Below are positions 1 to 6,035 of a stretch of DNA of 8,985 bases, in pieces. The first letter of the stretch is position 1. Each line of letters opens with the position of its first letter. The position numbers were made by a program, and so were the translations under genes. The DNA is from Parcubacteria group bacterium Gr01-1014_72 (GTDB lineage Bacteria > Patescibacteriota > Minisyncoccia > Phycocordibacterales > VMFH01), in NCBI GenBank assembly GCA_007375925.1, contig VMFH01000012.1, positions 1 to 8,985 of the forward strand, written 5' to 3'. The notes under the pieces are model-generated. The model was not told the DNA's origin. It worked only from the letters and a program-made list of their open reading frames with translations, and searched no databases.

Positions 1-120
1 TTGTTCAAATACTAAAAGATCGCGCTCGTAATTGTAGAGTGTTTCCGAGGAGTAATTGCTGGTTCGGATACTCAAAAGGAAATCTTCCATCAAGGGGAGT
101 GTGAAGTGCCTATTTTTCAT
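1..120 (-). CDS. Second tyrosine recombinase, N-terminal 40 codons only (runs off the window)
   Basis: Reading the minus strand from an ATG at 120-118 gives 40 uninterrupted codons to the window edge, starting MKNRHFTLPLMEDFLLSIRT and continuing through SSETLYNYERDLLVFEQ. The pattern 'FL..IR..NYS..TL.NYERDL..FEQ' is that of the N-terminal SAM-like core-binding domain of XerC/XerD-type phage integrases, and it lines up with residues 9-40 of the complete recombinase at 670-1617 (LNDFLEYCEVERGLS.NSVKNYSRFVQKFFDWL). The catalytic domain lies outside the window and cannot be checked. The start lies 5 nt after the TAA of the preceding ORF, so co-transcription and probably translational coupling are likely. 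No clear Shine-Dalgarno is seen. What is seen is the open frame and the domain-like pattern; that it is an active recombinase is inference. Confidence 0.72.
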   Translation of the reverse strand, partial: MKNRHFTLPLMEDFLLSIRTSNYSSETLYNYERDLLVFEQ

Positions 121-125
121 GGCCG

Positions 126-689
126 TTAAATGGCTTTACCATCTTGATTTTTTGTTATAAATTCAATCGCTCCATATTCTGTTGGAACGAAAAGGAAGAC
201 GGAGTGTGGCATTGAAGAAAGATTACGCCAAAATTTAAAAAGGGAAGTTGTTCCAACCTCAACATACAAATTTGGGTAATCAGGCTTATATACTCCTAAG
301 TCCGCTCTACCAAAATTAAGATAGGGTTCATTGACTACTTCAAAGTACCCTTCTTCAAAGTGCTTTTTGATTACACCCATCATCGCTTTATGCCATTCAC
401 CACCATGTCGTTCACTATGAATTTCGGCCAACATCTCTTGACTAGACCATAGTCCGCTCGCTTTTTCTGTTATAATGTCTCGTGCGCTGATTTTTCCACT
501 TACGATAGCTATGCCTATCTGTCTCAGCATTTGATAGTTTTCAATTCCTAACTCACTAGCAATTTCATCCTGCTCTTTAAATCTTGGACCAAAATCCAAA
601 ACTTTCTTGAGCCACGCATACTCTTTTGCTATGGCTTTTTCAACAATATGCCAGGGAAGTCCGTTTTGGCTAGAGTCCTTCTCCTCCAT
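126..689 (-). CDS. Hypothetical protein with possible PD-(D/E)XK-like core, between two recombinases
   Basis: I do not recognise this gene by name. From the ATG at 689 it encodes 187 residues. Residues 37-62 are helical and resemble a helix-turn-helix (QDEIASELGI...MLRQIG), weakly. Residues 117-150 read as strand-loop-strand with E121, GRAD (127-130) and YVEVG (142-146). The spacing E...D...ExG followed by K152 resembles the nuclease core of the PD-(D/E)XK superfamily with the lysine displaced; this is inference, and the protein may not be a nuclease. The frame stays open further upstream (ATG at 731, TTG at 755), but those starts lie deep inside the recombinase gene and would add only shadow sequence, so the shortest overlap (20 nt) was preferred. 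There is no Shine-Dalgarno at any candidate start. The G+C is low compared with the envelope genes (23/60 in 181-240). It overlaps the recombinase upstream and is 5 nt from the one downstream. Confidence 0.7.
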   Translation of the reverse strand: MEEKDSSQNGLPWHIVEKAIAKEYAWLKKVLDFGPRFKEQDEIASELGIENYQMLRQIGIAIVSGKISARDIITEKASGLWSSQEMLAEIHSERHGGEWHKAMMGVIKKHFEEGYFEVVNEPYLNFGRADLGVYKPDYPNLYVEVGTTSLFKFWRNLSSMPHSVFLFVPTEYGAIEFITKNQDGKAI

Positions 690-1617
690 GGAATTTTTTA
701 TGAATTTCTCGTAAATGCTTCGACGTGACATGTGTATAGATTTGAGTGGTCGCAATATTACGATGGCCTAAAAACTCCTGCACAATACGCAAATCAACGC
801 CTTTATTCATTAGGTCGGTCGCGAAAGAATGTCGCATGGTGTGCGGGGTAGCCAAAAATGGGATGCAGGCTATTTTGGAGCACTTTTCAACAACAAGCTC
901 CACGCCACGCACGGAGAGGCGTCTGGAGTCCTTCGTCGGACCTCTGAAGTTTATAAACAGTGCTTCATCGTTGTCCGTGCGGGCATGAAGATACTTCTTG
1001 ATCCAGTGAAGCGCCCGATCGGAAAAGTAAACAACTCTCGGGTACCCACCCTTGCCTAGAATACTTAGCTCGAAATCGTCTTTATTGAGAGCGTTTGCAA
1101 GCTGTTTGGTGTTCAGTGCCACAAGCTCGGCTACTCGAAGGCCGGTGCTAAAAAGCGTCTCAATGAGCGCTCGATCCCGAAGACCGCTCGCAGTCTTGGT
1201 GTTAGGCGCATCAAAGAACCTTCGCAATTGTTCAACGCCCAAAAACTTGATGAGAGGATCCTTCCGGTTCTTTGGAAGCTTGATCTTCTCCGTAGGCAGT
1301 GTCGGGATATTCTTCTCGTGGAAGTACGACAGAAAGGAGCGCAGGGCTATGAGGTAGCTTATCTGGGTGGCGGGGTGAAGGCCTGGCGAGGCATGACGAA
1401 CGGTATTAGGGCGCCTCGATAGCCAGATGCGATATTTTGAAATATGATTTTCGGTGAGATCTTCGGGAGAGAGACGCTCAAGTTTTACTTCCTTCAGCCA
1501 GTCAAAAAATTTTTGTACGAAGCGCGAATAATTTTTCACAGAGTTTATGGAAAGTCCTCTTTCGACTTCGCAGTACTCCAAAAAATCATTTAGGTGATGG
1601 GGAAGTGATTTTGACAT
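670..1617 (-). CDS. Tyrosine recombinase, XerC/XerD family (complete)
   Basis: A 315-residue site-specific recombinase that should cut and rejoin DNA through a 3'-phosphotyrosine intermediate. Residues 6-103 form the N-terminal core-binding domain. The catalytic domain contains the full set of active-site residues in the expected order: R161 in STGLRVAEL, K189 in the beta-hairpin ILGKGG, H259 and R262 in HTMRHSFATDL, H285 in LGHRNIATTQ and the nucleophile Y294 in IYTH. The length is typical of XerC/XerD or of integron- and phage-type integrases. The ATG at 1617 follows a candidate promoter (1658-1686) with no Shine-Dalgarno. The 3' end overlaps the next ORF by 20 nt. It could be the chromosomal dimer-resolution Xer protein of this lineage, but the tandem arrangement with a second recombinase and the lower G+C favour a mobile-element role. 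The family is certain; the biological role is open. Confidence 0.93.
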   Translation of the reverse strand: MSKSLPHHLNDFLEYCEVERGLSINSVKNYSRFVQKFFDWLKEVKLERLSPEDLTENHISKYRIWLSRRPNTVRHASPGLHPATQISYLIALRSFLSYFHEKNIPTLPTEKIKLPKNRKDPLIKFLGVEQLRRFFDAPNTKTASGLRDRALIETLFSTGLRVAELVALNTKQLANALNKDDFELSILGKGGYPRVVYFSDRALHWIKKYLHARTDNDEALFINFRGPTKDSRRLSVRGVELVVEKCSKIACIPFLATPHTMRHSFATDLMNKGVDLRIVQEFLGHRNIATTQIYTHVTSKHLREIHKKFHGGEGL

Positions 1618-1657
1618 TGCGCGGATTACCCTATACTATAAACGTGGATTAACCTAC

Positions 1658-1686
1658 ATTATACGTAATTTACTATCTCTACACAA
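1658..1686 (-). promoter_or_regulatory. Candidate sigma-70 promoter of the recombinase gene
   Basis: On the minus strand there is TTGTGT (1686-1681), a 17-nt spacer and a perfect TATAAT (1663-1658). Transcription would begin near 1651, leaving a leader of about 34 nt before the ATG at 1617. The -10 match is perfect and the spacing ideal; the -35 matches only the TTG half. A further TATAGT lies at 1640-1635 without a partner. It is the only AT-rich stretch upstream of the recombinase module, which supports separate transcription from the envelope genes. Confidence 0.5.
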
Positions 1687-1702
1687 TGTGGACTTATCCA
1701 CA
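1687..1702. promoter_or_regulatory. Inverted repeat containing a perfect DnaA-box sequence, next to the -35
   Basis: TGTGGACTTATCCACA is a perfect 6-bp inverted repeat (TGTGGA/TCCACA) with a 4-nt centre. Its right part, TTATCCACA (1694-1702), matches the 9-bp DnaA-box consensus exactly. It touches the -35 hexamer of the recombinase promoter, the position of an operator. Whether DnaA, another regulator or nothing binds here cannot be told from sequence; a 9-mer with one free base is expected by chance about once in every few windows of this size. Confidence 0.35.
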
Positions 1703-1739
1703 CCAAAAAGTACCTCTCCCCTCTCACCAAACGTCGTCA

Positions 1740-1767
1740 CAGAACACGGAACATAGAACACAGAGCA
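1740..1767. repeat. Four degenerate tandem heptamers
   Basis: Four consecutive 7-mers on the plus strand: CAGAACA, CGGAACA, TAGAACA and CAGAGCA (consensus YRGAACA). They lie just after the stop codon of the small membrane protein gene (1774). The same kind of array occurs at 8317-8344. No hairpin or U-tract is evident, so this is not a convincing terminator. Confidence 0.6.
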
Positions 1768-1773
1768 TGAGGT

Positions 1774-2022
1774 TTAGTTGAGAAGTTGGCGTAGATTATT
1801 CCAGATAAGTTCAACGATGACGGTGTTCCAGATCCAGAGCGTTGGGCGCAAGAGGTAATTATTCCAGACCATCTTTACGAAACCCCAGGCAACCGAGAGG
1901 TTGTGCGCCACCGCTTCCCTGCCAAAAATGTCATCCAAACGGAATCCGAAGTACCCGAGCACGATGAGCGCGATGACAATGACGAGTACTGCCTTAATAA
2001 ATCCTGCTGTGCGGTTCTGCAT
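1774..2022 (-). CDS. Small tryptophan-rich membrane protein, function unknown
   Basis: An 82-residue protein. Residues 8-27 (FIKAVLVIVIALIVLGYFGF) form one clear transmembrane helix after a short N-terminus. The remaining half is rich in aromatic and hydrophobic residues, with five tryptophans (46, 53, 63, 65, 74) and three spaced 'WN' steps: VWNNY (52-56), IWNTV (64-68) and IWNNL (73-77). This suggests an amphipathic, interface-lying segment. From memory, proteins of this style are common in Parcubacteria-type genomes, but I cannot name a family. The ATG at 2022 lies 23 nt after the LytM gene stop and 8 nt after a perfect TATAAT, with no Shine-Dalgarno. Its place at the end of a cell-wall cluster suggests an envelope role, which is inference only. 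Confidence 0.82.
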   Translation of the reverse strand: MQNRTAGFIKAVLVIVIALIVLGYFGFRLDDIFGREAVAHNLSVAWGFVKMVWNNYLLRPTLWIWNTVIVELIWNNLRQLLN

Positions 2023-2030
2023 GTGGATTC

Positions 2031-2036
2031 ATTATA
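2031..2036 (-). promoter_or_regulatory. Candidate -10 box for the small membrane protein, near-leaderless
   Basis: A perfect TATAAT (minus strand 2036-2031) ends 8 nt before the ATG at 2022. Transcription starting about 7 nt downstream of the box would leave a leader of only one to three nucleotides. The -35 region (around 2059-2054, TTTCGT) is poor, so this call rests on the -10 box and its position alone. Confidence 0.4.
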
Positions 2037-2045
2037 CCCCGCGTT

Positions 2046-3419
2046 TCAGAGATACGAAAGCGGGTTCAAGTACGCCTTGGGGTCGGCGATGGGCATTGTG
2101 TAGGTCCCATTGCAGACCCTGCTCCTCTTTGAGATTATTTTGACCCCCTGCGTCGCATAGACCGTGAAGTGGAGGTGTGGCCCCGTGGAGTACCCTGTGT
2201 TGCCGCTGTAGCCGACGGTGTCGCCCGTCACGAGAGCCTCTCCCGCGGCGGCGCGGATGAGCGAGAGGTGCGCATAGAGCGTGGAGAGGCCGTTGTCGTG
2301 TTCAACAAGCACCCATTTGCCGTAGGATGCGCCGGAGCACACGGTGTCCGTATCGCCTGTGCCCACCACACGGCCACCAAGCGCCGCCTTCACCTTCGTT
2401 CCGACCGAGGCCCTGAGGTCAACGCCGTTGTGCCCGACGCCGCCGTAGAGTCCCCTATGCGCGGCGGCGAAAGCGGTAGTACCGAAGCGCTGTGTTATTT
2501 TGACCGCATCAAGGGGCCACGCTAGTACCCCGCTCCCCGTTTTTGGCAGACGCGACGCATCAATCTGGAGCTTCAGTTCCGACTCAAACTCTAAAAGCTC
2601 CTGCTCAAACGCCTCCCGAAGCGCGATTTTCTCATTCAGAATCCGCTTGAAGTTCGCCTCTTTGTTCTTTGTCGTGGCAAGGAGCTTGTTTTTCTCTTTC
2701 TGGTTGTACTCAACGATTTTCTTACGATCAGAGAGCTCTCGTCGGAGCCCTTCAAGCTCCTTTTTCTTCTTGTCAACCGCCGTGTGCTTGTTCACAAGGG
2801 TCTCCTTGACGGCCTTCACGTCGGTCAAGCCGCTCTGGATGAATTCCGTAGCGCGCTCAAGTGTTGCCATCTCGTCCCAGAACGCTCCGAGCGAGGGGTG
2901 GGCGAGGAGGGCTTCAAGGAGCGTTTCCGACTCTTCTGCATAAAGGCGCCGAAGTCCCTCGCGTAGCGCCCTGCTATAGCGTTTCATCGTACCCTCCGCG
3001 AGGGTGATGTTGCCCGCGAGCCGCTCCAACTCATTTGCGGCGTTCGCTATTTTCGTCTCGGTAACTTTGATCTCCGCGAGGAATTTTTTACGCTCAAGCT
3101 CAAGCGATCGGAGTGTTGATGAGAGACTCTGTGTTTCCTTTCCCACCTTCTCTATCTCAACCTGGTACGAGGCGATCTCCTTCTCAAGGGAATCAATTGC
3201 TCTGTTTCGCTCATCAATTTTTGCGCGAAGTGCGGTTGCCGCTTCGGAATCGGACGGAAGAGCCGTTTCCCCTGCCGCCTCTGCTGCGCTTCGCGTTTCG
3301 GGGGTTGTGGTGGCGTCCTCGGCCTGCGCTTCTAGACCGAAAACGCCGAAGCCGAAGAGCGCCGCAGCAAACAGCACGGACAACAACATGAAATTCTTAC
3401 TGCGGCGAAATAGTTCCAC
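2046..3419 (-). CDS. Secreted coiled-coil M23 (LytM) peptidase, EnvC/NlpD-like
   Basis: A 457-residue exported protein, expected to cleave peptide cross-links in peptidoglycan or to act with division hydrolases. The GTG start at 3419 gives a good signal peptide: MELFRRSKNF, a hydrophobic core at 11-28 and an AQA cleavage site near residue 33. Residues about 65-140 and 200-290 are charged heptad-like coiled coils, as in EnvC. The C-terminal LytM domain (about 297-450) keeps the zinc ligands H330 and D334 (HNGVD) and the catalytic HLH at 415-417 (GPHLHF), plus YAHLS at 382-386, so it is probably an active metallopeptidase rather than a degenerate activator. Two cysteines, C361 and C436, could form a disulfide outside the membrane. 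The start lies 4 nt after the gltX stop. An ATG at 3389 is the alternative but would remove the positively charged n-region. The frame open further upstream is gltX shadow. Confidence 0.92.
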   Translation of the reverse strand: MELFRRSKNFMLLSVLFAAALFGFGVFGLEAQAEDATTTPETRSAAEAAGETALPSDSEAATALRAKIDERNRAIDSLEKEIASYQVEIEKVGKETQSLSSTLRSLELERKKFLAEIKVTETKIANAANELERLAGNITLAEGTMKRYSRALREGLRRLYAEESETLLEALLAHPSLGAFWDEMATLERATEFIQSGLTDVKAVKETLVNKHTAVDKKKKELEGLRRELSDRKKIVEYNQKEKNKLLATTKNKEANFKRILNEKIALREAFEQELLEFESELKLQIDASRLPKTGSGVLAWPLDAVKITQRFGTTAFAAAHRGLYGGVGHNGVDLRASVGTKVKAALGGRVVGTGDTDTVCSGASYGKWVLVEHDNGLSTLYAHLSLIRAAAGEALVTGDTVGYSGNTGYSTGPHLHFTVYATQGVKIISKRSRVCNGTYTMPIADPKAYLNPLSYL

Positions 3420-3423
3420 CTCT

Positions 3424-4788
3424 CTATGATAGCAGATTGGAGGCCGCCGCAAGGCGCCGCAAGGTTTCTTCCTTCCCGAGAATGTAAGCGAGCGTGAATG
3501 GATCGGGAGACTTCTCCCTGCCGGAGAGCGCGAAACGCACTGGCCAGAGCACGTTGCCCTTTCCCTTTTCCTCCGCATAGGGCATGAGCGCAAGTGTGAT
3601 TGCGTCCTTACTAAATGCTCCGGCTACTCTCTCCAGTCGCCCTGCCGCTTCCGCGAGGTGTTCGCGCGTCGATTCAATTGGCTCTCCCTTCCACGGAAGG
3701 TGTGCCGGATCCACCTTTGGCGCGGCTCTCAAATAATCAAGTTCGCCCGCCTCGGCGAGGGCGCGCACATCCCCCCACTTCCCTATTCTTTCAAGAATTG
3801 TCGGCAGAGCGCGCGCGAGAACATCTTCCTTGATGCGAGGTGTTTCCGTTGCGAGCGCACTGCGTACCGCTCGTTCTGACACATCAGGGGGGAGTGTGCG
3901 CAACCATTCCTTGTTTATCCAATTCAATTTTTCAGCGTTAAAGATGGCCCCACCCCTCTGCACCCGTTTGAGGTCAAACTGCTCCGCAAGTTCATCAAGC
4001 GAAAAAATTTCTCTGTCGGTGCCCGGGTTCCAGCCCAAAAGCGCAAGGTAGTTCACGAGCGCCTCCGGCAGGTACCCTTGCTCGCGGTACTCTGTGACCG
4101 CCACTGCGCCGTGGCGTTTGGAGAGCTTGCTCCGGTCTGGCGCGAGGATGAGCGGGATGTGGGCGTACAATGGCTCCGCAAAGCCAAGCGCGCGCTGAAG
4201 CAGAATCTGCCGCGGCGTGTTTGAGATGTGGTCTTCCCCGCGAATGACGTGCGTTATGCCGAGCGCGGCATCGTCAATGACAACGGCAAGGTGATAGAGC
4301 GGCTCTTCAATTGATTTTGCAATCACAAAATCGCCGAGTTCCTTCGTGTCAAAAGTAATCGGGCCGCGGATGATGTCATGAAATGTGATGAGCGACCCTG
4401 GATTTTTAAACCGCACCACTTCCCTCCTCTCCCTCTCCTTTTCCTGTGACAGGTACGCCGCGCCACTCGCAACAAGTTTCTTGAGGTGCGTGCGGTACAC
4501 ATCTGCTCGCTCCGATTGCCGCCACAGTTCTTTCCCATCGGGAAGCGTATCGGCGGCGAGGTCGAGCCACGCGAGGCCATCCAGAATGTTCCGCTCAAAC
4601 TCCGGTTTGCTACGCTCGCGGTCGGTGTCTTCCAGCCGAAGATAAATTTTTCCGCCATGCTTCTTGGCGAAGAGGTAGTTGAAGAGCGCCGTCCGCGCGC
4701 CGCCGATGTGAAGGTTTCCCGTCGGGCTCGGGGGGAATCTTACTATCACTTCACTAGAACGCTTGTTTGTATCTCGTCTATTTTTCAT
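3424..4788 (-). CDS. gltX: Glutamyl-tRNA synthetase
   Basis: This 454-residue class I enzyme charges tRNA with glutamate, in the cytoplasm. It has the HIGH-type motif in PSPTGNLHIGG (H27-G30), the class-typical RLEDTDRERS (51-60), VIRGEDHISNTPRQ (181-194) and the KMSKS-type loop KLSKR (221-225); the all-helical anticodon-binding region takes up the last 150 residues. The stretch around 110-130 that in many GluRS enzymes holds the cysteine zinc site is short (AAYLSQEKERERREVVRFKNPG), and the whole protein contains no cysteine, so it is a zinc-free, compact form. If the organism lacks GlnRS, it would be non-discriminating and work with GatCAB; this cannot be judged here. The ATG at 4788 overlaps the murG stop by 11 nt, implying coupled translation. 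The frame remains open upstream inside murG, but the HIGH motif only 26 residues from this ATG argues for this start. Confidence 0.97.
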   Translation of the reverse strand: MKNRRDTNKRSSEVIVRFPPSPTGNLHIGGARTALFNYLFAKKHGGKIYLRLEDTDRERSKPEFERNILDGLAWLDLAADTLPDGKELWRQSERADVYRTHLKKLVASGAAYLSQEKERERREVVRFKNPGSLITFHDIIRGPITFDTKELGDFVIAKSIEEPLYHLAVVIDDAALGITHVIRGEDHISNTPRQILLQRALGFAEPLYAHIPLILAPDRSKLSKRHGAVAVTEYREQGYLPEALVNYLALLGWNPGTDREIFSLDELAEQFDLKRVQRGGAIFNAEKLNWINKEWLRTLPPDVSERAVRSALATETPRIKEDVLARALPTILERIGKWGDVRALAEAGELDYLRAAPKVDPAHLPWKGEPIESTREHLAEAAGRLERVAGAFSKDAITLALMPYAEEKGKGNVLWPVRFALSGREKSPDPFTLAYILGKEETLRRLAAASNLLS

Positions 4789-5905
4789 GTTCAAGAGCGA
4801 TCGCGAGAATTTCCTCCGCGATGACACGCGCGGCATCGGGGCGGGCGAACTTTTTCGCATTTTCTCCAAGTTGCGCAAGCTCGCCTCTGTTCGCGAAGAG
4901 GCGGTCAATTTCGGAGAGGAGGAGACTCGGCGTGAGATTTGTTTCTTCAAGGACGACGCAGGCGCCCGCGTGCGCATAGGTGAAAGCATTTTTCCGCTGG
5001 TGGTCGCCCGCCCCGCCCTCAATCGGAATAATGATGGACGGGATTCCCCAGAGCGCGATCTCAAAAATAGTGGAGCCGGCGCGGGAAATCACGAGCTCCG
5101 CCGCGCCCGCCGCCATCCGGAGCGCCGAGGCGCTAAGGTAGTCAAACGCATGGTAGCGGTTCCGGTGAGGGCTGTCCTTGAGCACGAGGCCCGTGGTTCC
5201 CTTCATCTCGGCGAGATGGACTTTACCGGTCTGATGGATCACTTGGTAGCGTTCTACTAGTTTCGGTAGTATGTCAAGCACCGTATCATTGATGCGCGCC
5301 GCCCCCTGCGACCCACCGAGAATGAGAATGACGGGCACTCCTTCCTCAAGACCGAGAAACTCGCGCGCGCCGCTTTTCTGCGGGAGCGATATATCCTGGC
5401 GTACCGGATTTCCGGTGTGAGCGACTTTTTCGCGCGGGAAGTAGAGTGCGGCATCAGCGTACGAAAGCGCGATGCGGAGGGCAAACTTTCCCGACCATCG
5501 GTTCACCGCACCCGGGACGGAATCGGACTCATGAATGACGAGGGGAATCCGGAGTAGCCATGCGGCAACGACGGCCGGCAGACTGGCGTACCCTCCCTTG
5601 CTGAATACAATATCTGGAAAAATGGAGTATACCTTCCAAAACGCCTTCACGACACCGAACACGACCCTACACGTATCAATGATGATGAGTGGCGAAAAGT
5701 AGCGGCGAAATTTCCCCGCACTTACGCGCAGGAACGTGATATTGCGCTCAAAAAGAAGCCGAGCATCGTACTCGTCGCTTGACATGTAGTAGAACTTCGG
5801 CTGGAGCAGGTGGCGCTCCCGCACGACGCGCTCAATCTGTTCGGCGACAGCGATGAGCGGATAGAAATGTCCGCCGGATCCCCCGCCGGTGAGAAGTATT
5901 TTCAT
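4778..5905 (-). CDS. murG: UDP-GlcNAc:lipid I N-acetylglucosaminyltransferase
   Basis: 375 residues; adds GlcNAc to lipid I to make lipid II at the inner face of the membrane. It is a GT-B fold enzyme of family GT28. The N-terminal domain starts with TGGGSGGH (6-13), the lipid-phosphate-binding glycine loop with the conserved His13. FSKGGYASLP (101-110) and VIHESDSVPG (123-132) correspond to the usual GGY and HE-N motifs, with HESD in place of the common HEQN. The C-terminal domain has LGGSQGA (196-202), RAGSTIFE (275-282, with the Glu that contacts UDP-GlcNAc ribose) and DHQRKNA (301-307). The ATG at 5905 is the first codon after a 219-bp repeat-rich element, with no Shine-Dalgarno. Its end overlaps gltX by 11 nt. 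Together with mraY and ftsW upstream it forms the core of a division and cell wall type cluster. Confidence 0.97.
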   Translation of the reverse strand: MKILLTGGGSGGHFYPLIAVAEQIERVVRERHLLQPKFYYMSSDEYDARLLFERNITFLRVSAGKFRRYFSPLIIIDTCRVVFGVVKAFWKVYSIFPDIVFSKGGYASLPAVVAAWLLRIPLVIHESDSVPGAVNRWSGKFALRIALSYADAALYFPREKVAHTGNPVRQDISLPQKSGAREFLGLEEGVPVILILGGSQGAARINDTVLDILPKLVERYQVIHQTGKVHLAEMKGTTGLVLKDSPHRNRYHAFDYLSASALRMAAGAAELVISRAGSTIFEIALWGIPSIIIPIEGGAGDHQRKNAFTYAHAGACVVLEETNLTPSLLLSEIDRLFANRGELAQLGENAKKFARPDAARVIAEEILAIALEHEK

Positions 5906-5921
5906 TTTTGTATCGATGCGA

Positions 5922-5946
5922 ATCTATAATCAATATCTATAATCAA
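5922..5946. repeat. 13-bp tandem duplication
   Basis: The 12-mer ATCTATAATCAA occurs at 5922-5933 and again at 5935-5946, a period of 13 bp. It lies just inside the left inverted repeat of the element. Confidence 0.75.
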
Positions 5947-5988
5947 CCAATATGAGTGTTAGAAGTACACGATGCAAATATACGAATG

Positions 5989-6004
5989 TCCGCCAGCTGG
6001 CGGA
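5989..6004. repeat. 16-bp perfect palindrome TCCGCCAGCTGGCGGA
   Basis: A perfect GC-rich palindrome inside an otherwise AT-rich spacer. Each side is flanked by a copy of the 9-mer TATACGAAT in the same direction (5979-5987 and 6011-6019). It could form a 6-bp stem with an AGCT loop in RNA, but no U-tract follows on either strand, so it is not a standard intrinsic terminator. It may be a binding site or a mobile palindromic repeat; I believe similar palindromes recur in Parcubacteria-type genomes but cannot verify this here. Confidence 0.7.
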
Positions 6005-6035
6005 ACGAATTATACGAATAAAAATTCTTTCGCGG

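Noticed and set aside
110..121. Shared 12-mer CTATTTTTCATG-type sequence at the start of the second recombinase and of gltX (4779-4789)
   Set aside because: Both come from coding starts reading MKNR; the similarity is short and most likely coincidental.
690..755. Longer starts (ATG 731, TTG 755) for the ORF ending at 126
   Set aside because: They need 62-86 nt of overlap with the recombinase coding region and have no ribosome binding site; not excluded, but less economical.
746..1422. Plus-strand open frames within the recombinase gene
   Set aside because: They are antisense shadows of a gene with a complete catalytic set and have low-complexity, unrecognisable translations.
1703..1739. Terminator after the envelope cluster
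   Set aside because: The minus strand has a short T-run (ACTTTTTGG) but no stable stem immediately before it.
3420..3593. N-terminal extension of the M23 frame into gltX
   Set aside because: The added residues are gltX shadow and would bury the signal peptide in the interior of the protein.
4789..5064. N-terminal extension of the gltX frame into murG
   Set aside because: It would overlap the end of murG by almost 290 nt and adds basic, low-complexity residues before the HIGH motif; the ATG at 4788 gives a normal N-terminus.
2169..5260. Several plus-strand open frames of 70-165 codons opposite the M23, gltX and murG genes
   Set aside because: High G+C keeps antisense frames open; the translations are rich in Arg, Ser and Ala and show no domain, while the minus-strand genes have full motifs.
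5989..6004. Intrinsic terminator between ftsW and murG
   Set aside because: The palindrome is not followed by a U-tract on either strand.
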